Shown one piece after another: positions 26,318 through 36,046 of a DNA stretch of 64,000 bases. The notes beneath the pieces are model-generated. The model saw only the letters and a list, made by a program, of their open reading frames with translations, was not told where the DNA came from and did no database searches. Origin of the DNA: Alcaligenaceae bacterium (GTDB lineage: Bacteria; Pseudomonadota; Gammaproteobacteria; Burkholderiales; Burkholderiaceae_B); the NCBI GenBank assembly GCA_012839585.1, contig DUNB01000043.1, forward strand, positions 1 to 64,000, written 5' to 3'. A program made the translations under genes and the position numbers. Within the stretch, counting starts at the first letter, position 1; every line of letters starts with the position of its first letter.

Positions 26318-29300
26318 ATGCGTGTGCTCTTGATCCTGCTTTGCTTTGTGGCCGCCATGCCCATGAGCCAGCTTTATGCGCAGCCTTTAAGCTGCCCCGC
26401 CCAACCCATCCAAAACCCATGTAATAGTCAGGATATCGATCAGTCCGGCTCTACAGATAGTTTACTCCCTCGCAACGCTCTGAATCCCATCGATTTATAT
26501 AGCGGTAACAAATACCTACGCGAGGTGGATCTGGCCCCACATCCGCACGCCCCCGAGCTAGAAATCGTACGCCATTACAACGCCATGGATACGCGTTATG
26601 GGCTTTTTGGCGGCGCTTGGAACCTGTCTTATGATGCACGTTTAATTATTAGCCCAACAGGAGTGCAACTACACCAAGCCAACGGCACCCTAAAACCCTT
26701 AGGGCCAGAGCAAGGTAACCTGGTATCCAACCCAGATCATTTTATTTGGTTTTTTCGTAATGGTGATGCCTGGCACTTTAATCAAGATGGCTGGCTTATC
26801 CAGTTGCAACGTCACAACCAAGCCCCCTTGTACATAGATCGTCATAGCCAAGAAGACTTAAAAAACCGTGTTAAGCGTATTCACCAAAAGCACCTTGTGC
26901 TGGAATTACACTACCTGTCGTTCTCGGGACACCCGCCTTTGCTTAGCCATATCAGCAGTGCACAAGGCACTTTTTATTATCATTACACGGCACTAGAGGG
27001 TTCTGCGCTACAACAACTACAACGCGTGACCTACCCCGATCAACGTCAACTGTATTACCACTACGAAACGGCATTACAAGCCGGCAACATCTGGGCCCTA
27101 ACCGGAAAAAGCATACAACAATCCCCTCAATCCACACCACGACGGGTGCGCAGTTGGGCTTATGATCTTCAAGGTAGAGCGATTTTTGTGATGGCAGAGT
27201 CGCAGCAATGGGTACGGCTTTATTACCCCGATGCGGAGCACCCTTTGCAAACGCGTTTACAAAGCCCAGCCGGTCTGACCCAGGTGCAGTTTAGCGCTAG
27301 CACCCCACGCGTTATCCAATCGGTACGGGGAGCCACTTGTTGGGCTTGCCCTCCGCCGTTTACCCGCCATGCTGATCGCATCGAGTTTGAGCATTTCACC
27401 GTATACCACGACGCACAACAACGCATTCGCGCTATTCACGGGCAGTTTGAGGGTTGGCCTGATCTGAAGCTGGACTACAACGCTAAAGGGCAACTTGTAC
27501 GCTGGCAAACCGCTCAGCTCCAGCCCACTCGGTTGTTTTATCACCCTAACGGTCTGGCTTTACGTATGGAGCATGCCAACGGTGATCGACAACAGCTGCG
27601 CTACAACGCCCAACAGCAAGTTGCCGCTATCGATTACCACAATGCCCACCAACAGCTCAGCACACAATTGTGGCGCCCCAGTCCACAACATCTGCATATT
27701 TCCCACCCCACCGAAGATGAGCAGCTGATGTTCAATCCAGCAGGAGCCTTGCTACAACGTGACGTACAAAGACGCTTAGCCACCCCTAATGGATCGATAA
27801 AGTGGCATTATCAAGAGCGTTTTCATTACAACGCAGACCAGTATTTAGTACGTCACGACCTGCCCGAAGGCGGTTTTTTGCACTATATCTGGCAAAAACA
27901 ACAGCTGATCGCCATCGAATGGGAGAACCGCCAAGGTCAGCGGCAGCGCGTCATAGAACGAGGCCCTGATCTGGATCGCTACGGCAATGGCTTGGTTCAA
28001 GAGCGCGCATTTAGCCCGACGCAGGTGGTGCAGCGACTCCGCTCTGCTAAGCAAACCTGGTGGCAGCAAAACCTCAGCAAACAAGCTGGGCTCATTGTTT
28101 CTGCCCACCAAAGCTACCCGCTGCTTAATCACCCGACGTCCTCGCACCACTATTACTACAACGCTAAACGACAACTAATTATTGACCAAGCCACCAACCA
28201 AAACGCCCTATTTTATGCCTGGAAAAACACAGGTGAATTGGCCGCACAAAATCATCTGTCCACCCCAACCTTGCAGCGAGATGCCTCGGGTTTGATACGG
28301 CACTGGTCAAAAAACCAGGAAGACTACATGCTGCAATATAATGCTCTACGCAGACTAGATGTAGTATATAAAGCAGGAAAAGCTGTGCAAAAAAACAGTC
28401 ATAACGCCTACGGTTTTAGGATTTATGCACAACATTATCCACAGGGTAAACAACTATTTTTTCTTTACCATAACAAAAAAATTGTCGCGGAATATCAGGC
28501 CGACATCACGGCCAAACTCCCTGTTTATGCGGCTCAGCCAGTCAGTCGACGCTATATCTACTTTCAAAACCAGCCCGTAGGCCTTATTGATTATCATTTA
28601 GACCCACAGGGGAAGCTGCTAGTTATGCACAGCGACCACTTAGGGGCCGTCCATATTATTAGCGATGCCCAACAACAATTGCGCTGGGCCGCGTCTTATG
28701 ATGCTTTTGGCGCTGCCACTAAGATTGCCGGTGATTTAGAATTCCATTTACGCCGCGAGGGCCAATACTATGATCTGGCCACCGGTTGGCACGACAACCT
28801 ACTACGTACCTATGTGCCAGACCAAGGTCATTACCTAGAGCCCGATCCGCTAGGCCCCAGCCCCGCCACACAATTGTTTGGTTATACCCAACAGCAACCG
28901 CTGAACCACACCGACCCCTGGGGGCTACTGCTGTTTGCTTTTGATGGCACCCGTTACGATCAAAGCAGCGGTGGAGTGATTTCCATCTTGCACCAAGCCG
29001 CGCAAGACCCCAGTTTTTATGTGGCCGGCCCAGGCAACCCTGAAAACGTCGATTTAGATGCGGCCTTTGCTTATACCGCTAATCAAATTGTGCAGCAGCA
29101 GTGGAACAACTTAATCAACTACTTAAAAACCGCACAAGAGCACAGCCCCTCCGCCGTCACTCCCATAGATATTATTGGCTTTTCTCGTGGTTCTGCGCTG
29201 GCTTTACACTTTTCTAATCAAGTGACCTCGCACACGCAGAATGGTCTCTTTAGTTATACCGACAACTATGGCGAACAAATCAAAGCCTGCATACAACCTC

Positions 29301-29899
29301 GGTTTATAGGCTTACTCGATAATGTGGCACAAATGGGCGTAGCGGGGGCGAACAACCATCTCTATAACTTTAGTGTGGCTCCAGCGTGGCAGTGGGTGGT
29401 ACACGGTGTCGCCATGCACGAACACCGCTACCTCTTTCCGCTTTACTCCATTGGGGACAATGCCAACAGCATAGAGGCCGGTTTTATAGGGGCTCATGGC
29501 GACTTGGGTGGTGGCTACCCACAAGACCCCGAATCAGAGGCCAAACCCTTAAGCGATATCGCTTTAGAATGGATCTTATGGAATGCTCGCGCCCAAGGGC
29601 TCAACTTTAGAGACCCCCAGCTCAAATCGGGCAGCTATGCCTATATGCATGACGAAAACACCAGCTTTAATACCGATCGTCGTGTGCAAAACTACCCGCT
29701 CCCTTTTTCCCTAGAACACCAGCTACGTCAGGCCCAAGCCTTGCATCCTGTGTATGGCCAATCCGCCCGCAGAGAAGTCCGCGCTTTTATTAACACCAAG
29801 CTCAACGCCGCAGAACAAAAACATAACCGATCAGCCAAAGTGGATTTGGAGGCGTACTACCTCTGGCTGGACCAAACCCTACACTGGCGGCCCGATTAA
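26318..29899 (+). CDS. Secreted RHS-repeat protein with C-terminal Tle1-like (DUF2235) lipase domain
   Basis: A 1193-residue polymorphic-toxin-like protein. A Sec signal peptide (MRVLLILLCFVAAMPMSQLYA|Q) is followed by a DUF6531-type entry (NPIDLYSGNKYLREVDL), a long series of degenerate YD/RHS repeats, and an RHS core ending YLEPDPLG...NHTDPWGL at residue 870. The last 323 residues resemble Tle1 phospholipases: FAFDGTRYD, nucleophile motif GFSRG, LLDNVAQMG for the Asp, and AHGDLGGGYP for the His. All catalytic motifs look intact. It has no PAAR or VgrG-binding N-terminus, so T6SS delivery is not indicated. No immunity-like gene is adjacent; argS follows after 90 bases. ATG 26318 has AAGGA upstream. 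Confidence 0.88.
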   Translation: MRVLLILLCFVAAMPMSQLYAQPLSCPAQPIQNPCNSQDIDQSGSTDSLLPRNALNPIDLYSGNKYLREVDLAPHPHAPELEIVRHYNAMDTRYGLFGGAWNLSYDARLIISPTGVQLHQANGTLKPLGPEQGNLVSNPDHFIWFFRNGDAWHFNQDGWLIQLQRHNQAPLYIDRHSQEDLKNRVKRIHQKHLVLELHYLSFSGHPPLLSHISSAQGTFYYHYTALEGSALQQLQRVTYPDQRQLYYHYETALQAGNIWALTGKSIQQSPQSTPRRVRSWAYDLQGRAIFVMAESQQWVRLYYPDAEHPLQTRLQSPAGLTQVQFSASTPRVIQSVRGATCWACPPPFTRHADRIEFEHFTVYHDAQQRIRAIHGQFEGWPDLKLDYNAKGQLVRWQTAQLQPTRLFYHPNGLALRMEHANGDRQQLRYNAQQQVAAIDYHNAHQQLSTQLWRPSPQHLHISHPTEDEQLMFNPAGALLQRDVQRRLATPNGSIKWHYQERFHYNADQYLVRHDLPEGGFLHYIWQKQQLIAIEWENRQGQRQRVIERGPDLDRYGNGLVQERAFSPTQVVQRLRSAKQTWWQQNLSKQAGLIVSAHQSYPLLNHPTSSHHYYYNAKRQLIIDQATNQNALFYAWKNTGELAAQNHLSTPTLQRDASGLIRHWSKNQEDYMLQYNALRRLDVVYKAGKAVQKNSHNAYGFRIYAQHYPQGKQLFFLYHNKKIVAEYQADITAKLPVYAAQPVSRRYIYFQNQPVGLIDYHLDPQGKLLVMHSDHLGAVHIISDAQQQLRWAASYDAFGAATKIAGDLEFHLRREGQYYDLATGWHDNLLRTYVPDQGHYLEPDPLGPSPATQLFGYTQQQPLNHTDPWGLLLFAFDGTRYDQSSGGVISILHQAAQDPSFYVAGPGNPENVDLDAAFAYTANQIVQQQWNNLINYLKTAQEHSPSAVTPIDIIGFSRGSALALHFSNQVTSHTQNGLFSYTDNYGEQIKACIQPRFIGLLDNVAQMGVAGANNHLYNFSVAPAWQWVVHGVAMHEHRYLFPLYSIGDNANSIEAGFIGAHGDLGGGYPQDPESEAKPLSDIALEWILWNARAQGLNFRDPQLKSGSYAYMHDENTSFNTDRRVQNYPLPFSLEHQLRQAQALHPVYGQSARREVRAFINTKLNAAEQKHNRSAKVDLEAYYLWLDQTLHWRPD

Positions 29900-29911
29900 C
29901 GGTATTATGTA

Positions 29912-29929
29912 AGCCTAATCATTTAGGCT
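29912..29929 (+). repeat. Small inverted repeat between the RHS gene and argS
   Basis: AGCCTA and TAGGCT with a six-base loop lie just after the RHS stop codon. No T-run follows, so termination here is doubtful. Confidence 0.35.
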
Positions 29930-29989
29930 GGAGCTAGGTTTTAGAACATTATGCTCGCCTTTTCTTGCACCTTTTCTTGACAAAATCTT

Positions 29990-31675
29990 ATGCTTGCTCA
30001 GCAACAACAACAGCTCAGCGCCTTAATTCAGGCTGCTACCCAATCCATCGTGCCAGAAGCCAATCCAACCATTGTCTTAGAGCGCCCAAAAGTAGCCGCT
30101 CATGGCGATGTCGCCACTAACGCGGCCATGCAGTTGGCTCGTCCTGCCAAACGTAATCCTCGCGAACTTGCCCAAGGCATCGTAGATTTCATTTTGGCAG
30201 ATGAGCAGGCCAAATCATTGATTGAGTCCGCTGAAATTGCTGGACCAGGCTTTATTAACTTCCGCCTTACCCATGCCGCACACCAAGCGGTGCTCAGCCA
30301 TGTTTTTGCCGAGGGCGCCACTTTTGGTGACCAAAGCGATAACGGCGACAAGCTCATGGTCGAGTTCGTTTCCGCTAACCCTACCGGCCCCTTGCACGTG
30401 GGTCATGCACGCCAAGCCGCCTTGGGTGATGCGTTGTGTCGTTTGTTCGACAGCCAAGGCTTTAGCGTGAGCCGCGAGTTCTACTATAACGACGCCGGTA
30501 ATCAAATTGATAACTTGGCCATCAGCGTACAAGCCCGTGCTAAAGGCATTGAACCCGACAGCGCCGACTTTCCTGCCGACGGCTACAAGGGCGATTACAT
30601 TATGGAAATCGCCAAAGCCTTTATGGCCAAAAACACCGTTTCTGCTGCCGATGGCGAGCCCGTCACCGCGACCGGAGACCTAGATAGCCTCGAAGACATT
30701 CGTCGCTTTGCCGTCACCTACCTGCGCAACGAACAAGACTTAGACCTCAAGGCCTTTAACTTAGTCTTTGATAATTACTACCTCGAAAGCTCTCTGTACA
30801 CCGATGGTCGTGTGGACAAGGTGGTTCAGGCCCTAACCGATGCCGGTCATACCTACGAATCCGAAGGCGCCTTGTGGCTACGTACCACCGAACTGAATAC
30901 CGGTGATGACAAAGACCGTGTGATGCGCAAACGCGAAGGCGGTTACACCTATTTTGTGCCTGATGTGGCCTACCACGTTTCTAAATGGGAGCGCGGCTTC
31001 ACTCACGCCATTAACATTCAGGGCACCGACCACCACGGCACCATTGCACGAGTGCGCGCCGGTCTACAAGGTCTTAACATCGGCATTCCTGCCGACTACC
31101 CCGCCTACGTACTACACAGCATGGTCAAAGTCATGCGTGGTGGCGAAGAGGTCAAAATCTCCAAACGCGCGGGCAGCTACGTGACCTTGCGTGACTTAGT
31201 CGAATGGGTTGGTTTAGATGCAGTACGCTTTTTCCTCGTTCAGCGTCGCGCTGACTCGGATTTTGTGTTTGATATCGACTTGGCCTTATCCAAAAGCGAA
31301 GACAACCCAGTTTATTACATTCAGTACGCCCATGCGCGCGCTCACTCAGTGCTACGCCAAGTAGGCCTAGACGCTGACACCTTAGCTACCGCTGACTTTG
31401 GCTTATTAACCGCTCCGTCTGAACTCAAAATGTTACAACGTCTGGCCGAATACCCCGCTATGCTAAGCCAAGCAGCCAAAGATCTAGCACCTCATCAGGT
31501 TGCCTTCTGGCTACGTGACTGCGCCGCAGACTTCCACACGTGGTACAACAGCGAGCGCGTGCTGGTAGACGATGCTGCGCTGAAAGCCGCCCGTGCCGCC
31601 TTGGCAGCCGCCACCGCACAGGTTATTGCCAACGGTTTAAACAAGCTGGGCGTTAGCGCTCCAGAAAAAATGTAA
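29990..31675 (+). CDS. argS: Arginyl-tRNA synthetase
   Basis: A 561-residue class I synthetase. The HIGH motif appears as [17 protein letters not shown] near residue 131, with the preceding SANPTGP typical of ArgRS. The tRNA-D-loop-binding N-terminal domain is present (residues 1-100), as are [19 protein letters not shown] in the KMSKS position and the DALR anticodon domain ([20 protein letters not shown] onward). Length is normal. The ribosome site is weak. argS is followed by SPOR and dsbA genes, a grouping common in Burkholderiales. Confidence 0.96.
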   Translation: MLAQQQQQLSALIQAATQSIVPEANPTIVLERPKVAAHGDVATNAAMQLARPAKRNPRELAQGIVDFILADEQAKSLIESAEIAGPGFINFRLTHAAHQAVLSHVFAEGATFGDQSDNGDKLMVEFVSANPTGPLHVGHARQAALGDALCRLFDSQGFSVSREFYYNDAGNQIDNLAISVQARAKGIEPDSADFPADGYKGDYIMEIAKAFMAKNTVSAADGEPVTATGDLDSLEDIRRFAVTYLRNEQDLDLKAFNLVFDNYYLESSLYTDGRVDKVVQALTDAGHTYESEGALWLRTTELNTGDDKDRVMRKREGGYTYFVPDVAYHVSKWERGFTHAINIQGTDHHGTIARVRAGLQGLNIGIPADYPAYVLHSMVKVMRGGEEVKISKRAGSYVTLRDLVEWVGLDAVRFFLVQRRADSDFVFDIDLALSKSEDNPVYYIQYAHARAHSVLRQVGLDADTLATADFGLLTAPSELKMLQRLAEYPAMLSQAAKDLAPHQVAFWLRDCAADFHTWYNSERVLVDDAALKAARAALAAATAQVIANGLNKLGVSAPEKM

Positions 31676-31692
31676 TCTTTTTTTATCCTGTT

Positions 31693-32403
31693 ATGGCCAC
31701 CCGTCGAAAAACCTCAGCTAAAACCAGTACCGGCATGTTTTCCGGTCTTATTGTTGGTCTAGTCATCGGACTTGCCGTCGCGGTGGCCGTGGCGCTTTAT
31801 ATCACCAAAGCGCCTATGCCTTTTATGGACAAGGCGTCACGCCAGGCTGAAAGCATCTTGCTGCCTGATTTGCGTCACGCCCCAGATCCAAACATAGGGC
31901 TTTATGGAAAATCCTCCGAAGCCCCCGTTTTTTCAGGCAAAGAGGCACAAATAGCCCAAGAACTCGGTTCAATCGCACCAACACCGACTAGCCCCTCCAC
32001 GCCTCCAGCCACGAACCAGGCCACCGACACGCTGGGTACTTTAATCGCTCAGTTGCCTAACCCGAACGCAGCCCCTGCGCCCACTGAAACCGCACCAGCT
32101 GCGGCTAAGCCAAGCGCCACGACCACTAAGCCTGCTGCTGTCAGCAATCAGGCAACCAAGGTCGCAGCGACCCCAAGTACCTATTATTTACAGGCCGGAG
32201 CCTTCCGCTCCGCTACCGATGCCGAAGCCGTACGGGCCCGTATCCTACTTTTAGGCTTAGACGCGAATGTGCAATCCGGTCCCTATGATGGAGGCACCAT
32301 CAATCGCGTACGCGTCGGTCCGTTTAAGGGGTTGGATGAAATGAATCGCGCCCGATCTGTCTTAGGCAAAGAAAAAATTGAAACTTCTGTGGTACGTCCC
32401 TAG
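31693..32403 (+). CDS. SPOR-domain cell-envelope protein (FtsN/DedD-like)
   Basis: A 236-residue protein with a basic N-terminus (MATRRKTSAKTS), one membrane segment (FSGLIVGLVIGLAVAVAVAL), a Pro/Ala/Thr-rich linker and a C-terminal SPOR domain of about 75 residues starting TYYLQAGAFRSATDAEAVRA and ending RSVLGKEKIETSVVRP. SPOR domains bind denuded glycan strands at the septum, so a division role is likely. It begins 17 bases after argS and precedes dsbA. Confidence 0.88.
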   Translation: MATRRKTSAKTSTGMFSGLIVGLVIGLAVAVAVALYITKAPMPFMDKASRQAESILLPDLRHAPDPNIGLYGKSSEAPVFSGKEAQIAQELGSIAPTPTSPSTPPATNQATDTLGTLIAQLPNPNAAPAPTETAPAAAKPSATTTKPAAVSNQATKVAATPSTYYLQAGAFRSATDAEAVRARILLLGLDANVQSGPYDGGTINRVRVGPFKGLDEMNRARSVLGKEKIETSVVRP

Positions 32404-32439
32404 TCATACCACTATTTACCGGAGACACAGGAACCCTTT

Positions 32440-33075
32440 ATGTCGTATTTACACGTGTTTACTCGTTTAGCCGCCACTGCAACCTTAGCCGCTGGTGTTC
32501 TACTTAGCCCCATGGCTCAGGCCCAAGAGCTGGCCCCTAACTCCTATGTGGCTTTGGGTCAGACCCTGCCTGCTGATAGCGTAGGCAAAACCGAAGTGCT
32601 CGAGTTTTTTTCTTACAGCTGCCCACATTGTGCCGTGATGGAACCACTCGTTGCCAAATGGTCCGAAGGTTTCGATGACAACGTGATCTTAAAACGTGTT
32701 CCCGTTGCCTTTAATGCAGGCATGGCTGACTTACAGCGCGCGTATTTTGTGCTTGAGGCCTTAAATCGCTTGGACCTACACCCCAAACTCTTTAATGCCA
32801 TCCACCAAGAAAAACGCGCTTTGTTTGATAAGAAATCCATTCGTAAATGGGCAGCAGAACATGACATCGCTGAAAGCGATTTTGATAATGCGTTTGACTC
32901 CTTTGGCACTCAAACCAAAGCCAATCGTGCTAACGATCTGATTCGCCTCTATCAAATTCAAGGCACTCCTAGCCTAGCTATTGGCGGTAAATACGTTACC
33001 TCTCCCGCCTTGACAAATGGCTACGAGGAAACCGTCAACGTGGCTGATGCCTTGCTCAAACAGGTCGCTAAATAA
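32440..33075 (+). CDS. dsbA: Thiol:disulfide interchange protein DsbA
   Basis: A 211-residue periplasmic oxidoreductase with signal peptide (cleavage after SPMAQA). The active site is C61-P-H-C64 in FFSYSCPHCAVMEP, the DsbA sequence. The cis-Pro loop is GTPSLAIGG near residue 178. It introduces disulfides into exported proteins, possible local clients being the Cys-module protein and the RHS protein. ATG 32440 follows AGGAA. A long terminator hairpin lies downstream. Confidence 0.94.
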   Translation: MSYLHVFTRLAATATLAAGVLLSPMAQAQELAPNSYVALGQTLPADSVGKTEVLEFFSYSCPHCAVMEPLVAKWSEGFDDNVILKRVPVAFNAGMADLQRAYFVLEALNRLDLHPKLFNAIHQEKRALFDKKSIRKWAAEHDIAESDFDNAFDSFGTQTKANRANDLIRLYQIQGTPSLAIGGKYVTSPALTNGYEETVNVADALLKQVAK

Positions 33076-33110
33076 GTCGAAAATGGCTTAAAACAGCACT
33101 AGCTAAAACA

Positions 33111-33191
33111 AAACACCGCATCACGATACGGTTAAAGCAGTTGGTACTACCAACTCATCCCTAACCGTTTCATCGTGATGCGGTGTTTTTT
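33111..33191. terminator. Large nested bidirectional terminator between dsbA and metC
   Basis: The outer 17-bp perfect stem (33111-33127 with 33172-33188) is followed on the plus strand by six T and preceded by A-rich sequence. Inside lies ACGGTTA/TAACCGT, separated by a TTC bulge, and an inner GTTGGT-ACT-ACCAAC hairpin. It is longer than usual and serves two convergent genes. Confidence 0.9.
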
Positions 33192-33243
33192 ATGCGGCTT
33201 TAGCGGCGATCTAAAGACCTCAGGCTGCCGCAAACAAAGGCGA

Positions 33244-34431
33244 TTAGGCCGAAGCAGCCAACGCCTGATTCAGATCGGCAATCAAGTCCTCGGCATTCTC
33301 TAAACCAATATGCAGACGAATCAAGACCGCTTCATCATTCGCCCAGTAAGAGTGCGAGGCGATACTATTAGGATCCACCAGCTGCACGAGACTTTCGAAG
33401 CCACCCCATGAGAACCCGATACCAAACAAGGTCAATGCATCCACAAAGCGGCGTGCTCGTGCCGCGTCCACATTTAGGCTAAAGGCCAACATACCATTAG
33501 AGCCTGTGGCATCTCGTTGCCAGAGCGCATGGTATTTATCCCCTTTCCAAGCCGGATGATAAATGGTTTTGACCTCTGCCCACTGTGATAGCGCCTCGCA
33601 CACCTGCAGCGCATTAGCGGCCGTTTCACGCATACGCAACGGCATAGTACGTACACCACGTAAGGCTAGCCACGCATCATCAGCACTGACAGAAAACCCC
33701 AACGCATAGTTACAAGCATCGATTTGCTCTGCTGTTTTTTTGTCTTTGGCTATCACCGCCCCCAACATCAAATCAGAGTGACCGCCCACGTATTTGGTAC
33801 CGGCAACCACCGACACATCCGCCCCCAAGGATAAAGGCTGATAAATCAGACCTGAACCCCAGGTGTTATCGGTAATCAACAGCAAGTCATGAGCTTTGGC
33901 AAAATCGGCCAAGGCTGGCATATCCAGCATCTGCATTAACAACGAACCTGGGGACTCCACATACAACACCTTTGTGTTGGGCTGCAATGCTGCCTTAAAT
34001 GCCTCTACGTTAGGCGCACAGTAAGTGGTTTGGATGCCCATGCGTTGCAACACGTTACGATCTAAGGTGCGAACCGGTCCATACGAACAATCAGCCGCCA
34101 AAATATGATCACCTTGGCTCACAAAACTCATTATCCCTAGCGTGATCGCCGCCATCCCTGAAGGCACTAAGAAGGCGCGCTCTCCGGCCTCTAGCTCGCA
34201 AAACACATCTTCTAAGGCACGGTGCGTGTCCATGCCCGCACGCCCATAAATCACGCTACGCCCACCGCTATTACGATCTTTGGTGGCTTGGTCCAAATAG
34301 TCGAGTGATTTAAACCGCACCGTACTGGTTCGCATCGAAGGCAAAGCCACGGGGGCGGCCCCTGTGCGCTCATCAAAATCGGCCTGTCCTGCGTGCTGTA
34401 AAAATGTGTGTAAGTGCTGTTTTTTACTCAT
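33244..34431 (-). CDS. metC: Cystathionine beta-lyase
   Basis: A 395-residue PLP enzyme of the Cys/Met-metabolism family. SVIYGRAGMDTHRALEDVFC and FLVPSGMAAITLGIMSFV form the cofactor pocket, and the PLP-binding Lys is in VAGTKYVGGHSDLMLGAV. The GFSWGGFESLVQLVDP segment near 340 is typical of MetC rather than gamma-synthase. It cleaves cystathionine to homocysteine, pyruvate and ammonia. It overlaps the stop of the upstream MBL gene (ATGA), so the two are coupled; why a hydrolase is paired with metC is unclear. Confidence 0.92.
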   Translation of the reverse strand: MSKKQHLHTFLQHAGQADFDERTGAAPVALPSMRTSTVRFKSLDYLDQATKDRNSGGRSVIYGRAGMDTHRALEDVFCELEAGERAFLVPSGMAAITLGIMSFVSQGDHILAADCSYGPVRTLDRNVLQRMGIQTTYCAPNVEAFKAALQPNTKVLYVESPGSLLMQMLDMPALADFAKAHDLLLITDNTWGSGLIYQPLSLGADVSVVAGTKYVGGHSDLMLGAVIAKDKKTAEQIDACNYALGFSVSADDAWLALRGVRTMPLRMRETAANALQVCEALSQWAEVKTIYHPAWKGDKYHALWQRDATGSNGMLAFSLNVDAARARRFVDALTLFGIGFSWGGFESLVQLVDPNSIASHSYWANDEAVLIRLHIGLENAEDLIADLNQALAASA

Positions 34432-35513
34432 TGCCCACCCTTAACTGCATAAAATTGATAAATACCTTGGTCGTTAACACGTCGTTCGACTTGTTTTTGG
34501 AAATACAACGCGTGCAAATGCGCGATCGCCTCGCCCATCGCAAATGTAAGCTGATGCATGTCTAGCTCTCGCTTAAATAGTACGGGGATTAGTTGGGCAG
34601 CGCTACAACCGCCCTCTGCCCTACATGCCTCGAGCGTTTCCGCTAAGCGATCTTTGTGATGCGTCTGCAGCTCGGCAATACGCTCATGCAAGCCCACAAA
34701 AGGTCGGCCATGGGATGGCAGCACCAGCGTTTCAGAGGGGAGCTCCAAGTAACGCGTGAGTGACTGCAAATACAAACGCAGCGGGTCGGCCTCTGGTTCA
34801 TAATCAAATACGCTCACATTGGTAGAGATTCTAGGTAAAACCATATCCCCCGAAATCAACACATCTTGATCAGCACAATACAAGGCCATATGCTCCGGTG
34901 CGTGACCATAGCCCACAATGGTCTTCCAGCTTTTACCGCCAATCACCAGCTCATCACCGTCCATAAGACGACGGTAATTGCTAGGAGGCGGCGTCACCAA
35001 GTCCGCATAATACGAGCCCCGCTGTAGAACTTGCTGTTGGGCGACCTCGTCTACCAAGCCATGACGCGCAAAGTGAGCTGCCGCTGCTGCGCCCCCAGAG
35101 CCACCTAACTGCTCATTACTGCGTGCAGGACTAGTCCACAAGCAGGCAAAAAGATAGTCGCTCAGGCTCATGTACAAAGGCACCTGCCACCGCTCACACA
35201 ACCAGCCTGCCAATCCCACATGGTCGGGATGCATATGCGTCACCACCACGCGTAATACCGGCAGCCCCTTTAACTGCTGAGCAAACACTTGTTCCCACAG
35301 CGCTTTTACTGGCTCTTTAGCAATACCCGTATCGATCAGGGTCCAACCTTTTTGTCCATTTAGCTCATCTTCAAGCACCCACAAATTAATATGGTCCAAG
35401 GCAAAAGGCAAAGGCATACGTAACCAATACACCCCTGCTGCCACCTCCTTGAGCTGCGCTGGCAAAGGTTGCTCTTTTTCTAACGGGTAAATTAACTTTT
35501 CTTTCACACTCAT
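34428..35513 (-). CDS. Metallo-beta-lactamase-fold hydrolase
   Basis: A 361-residue MBL-superfamily protein. The metal motif HMHPDHVG lies near residues 92-99, with further ligands in VGYGHAPEHMALYC and the GDMVLP Asp near 215, and VLPSHGRPF near 258. The C-terminal helical extension after residue 270 resembles the winged-helix found in some RNase Z-like/LACTB2 hydrolases. Thioester or lactone substrates are possible. ATG 35513 touches its own GGAG; GTG 35507, six bases after GGAG, is a serious alternative start. It is divergent from the MerR gene and may share the LiuR operator. Confidence 0.85.
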   Translation of the reverse strand: MSVKEKLIYPLEKEQPLPAQLKEVAAGVYWLRMPLPFALDHINLWVLEDELNGQKGWTLIDTGIAKEPVKALWEQVFAQQLKGLPVLRVVVTHMHPDHVGLAGWLCERWQVPLYMSLSDYLFACLWTSPARSNEQLGGSGGAAAAAHFARHGLVDEVAQQQVLQRGSYYADLVTPPPSNYRRLMDGDELVIGGKSWKTIVGYGHAPEHMALYCADQDVLISGDMVLPRISTNVSVFDYEPEADPLRLYLQSLTRYLELPSETLVLPSHGRPFVGLHERIAELQTHHKDRLAETLEACRAEGGCSAAQLIPVLFKRELDMHQLTFAMGEAIAHLHALYFQKQVERRVNDQGIYQFYAVKGGQ

Positions 35514-35555
35514 CTCCGTGTTCTCCCTGCTTGTATGATGGCCTTTGTCGTGGTA

Positions 35556-35573
35556 GTTTACGTTAACGTCAAC
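35556..35573. promoter_or_regulatory. LiuR-type MerR operator
   Basis: An 18-bp near-perfect palindrome with core ACGTTAACGT (one mismatched pair) ends 14 bases before the MerR gene start and lies in the 74-base divergent interval to the MBL gene. It resembles LiuR sites reported for leucine-catabolism operons in Proteobacteria (remembered, not searched). Confidence 0.65.
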
Positions 35574-35587
35574 TTATTTTATGTATT

Positions 35588-35974
35588 ATGAATAAAAAAA
35601 CGTGGTCCATCTCGGATCTATCTAAAGAGTTCGATATTACACCACGCACGCTGCGTTACTACGAGGATCACGGCATCCTCAGCCCCGAGCGAGTCGGCCT
35701 ACAACGCTTGTATCATCCACGTGATAGAACTCGACTTAAGCTTGCCCTACGCGGCAAGCGCATGGGCTTCACTTTGTCGGACATCCGGCGTTTGATTGAC
35801 ATGTATGATGGTCCAGGTAGCACGCAATCCCAGCTATTGCTCTATCAAAATGTGCTCAACCACTACAGAGAAAAGCTCGAAATACAACTCAGCGATCTAC
35901 AACAAACCTTAGCAGAAATCGAAGTACAGCAGCAGCACTGCACCCAGCTGCTAGCGCAAAAAAACACAGAGTAG
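35588..35974 (+). CDS. liuR: MerR-family regulator of leucine/isovalerate degradation
   Basis: A 128-residue MerR protein. The winged helix is SISDLSKEFDITPRTLRYYEDHGIL (residues 7-31), followed by the second helix region LKLALRGKRMGFTLSDIRRL and a coiled coil with IEVQQQHCTQLLAQKN at the end. It is the short LiuR form without a large sensor domain. It precedes isovaleryl-CoA dehydrogenase, the known LiuR context, and has a fitting palindrome upstream. It probably represses the liu genes until a branched-chain acyl-CoA is present. No clear ribosome site. Confidence 0.85.
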   Translation: MNKKTWSISDLSKEFDITPRTLRYYEDHGILSPERVGLQRLYHPRDRTRLKLALRGKRMGFTLSDIRRLIDMYDGPGSTQSQLLLYQNVLNHYREKLEIQLSDLQQTLAEIEVQQQHCTQLLAQKNTE

Positions 35975-35992
35975 TAATAATTACCCGTCATG

Positions 35993-36008
35993 ATCAGGCT
36001 TGCCTGAT
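35993..36008 (+). repeat. Hairpin between liuR and liuA
   Basis: ATCAGGC-TT-GCCTGAT, seven pairs, followed by TTATAAAA without a clean T-run. It might be a weak terminator or attenuating element that lowers expression of one neighbour. Confidence 0.35.
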
Positions 36009-36046
36009 TTATAAAATTAAGCAGCACTTTTGGTTGGAGACGACTT

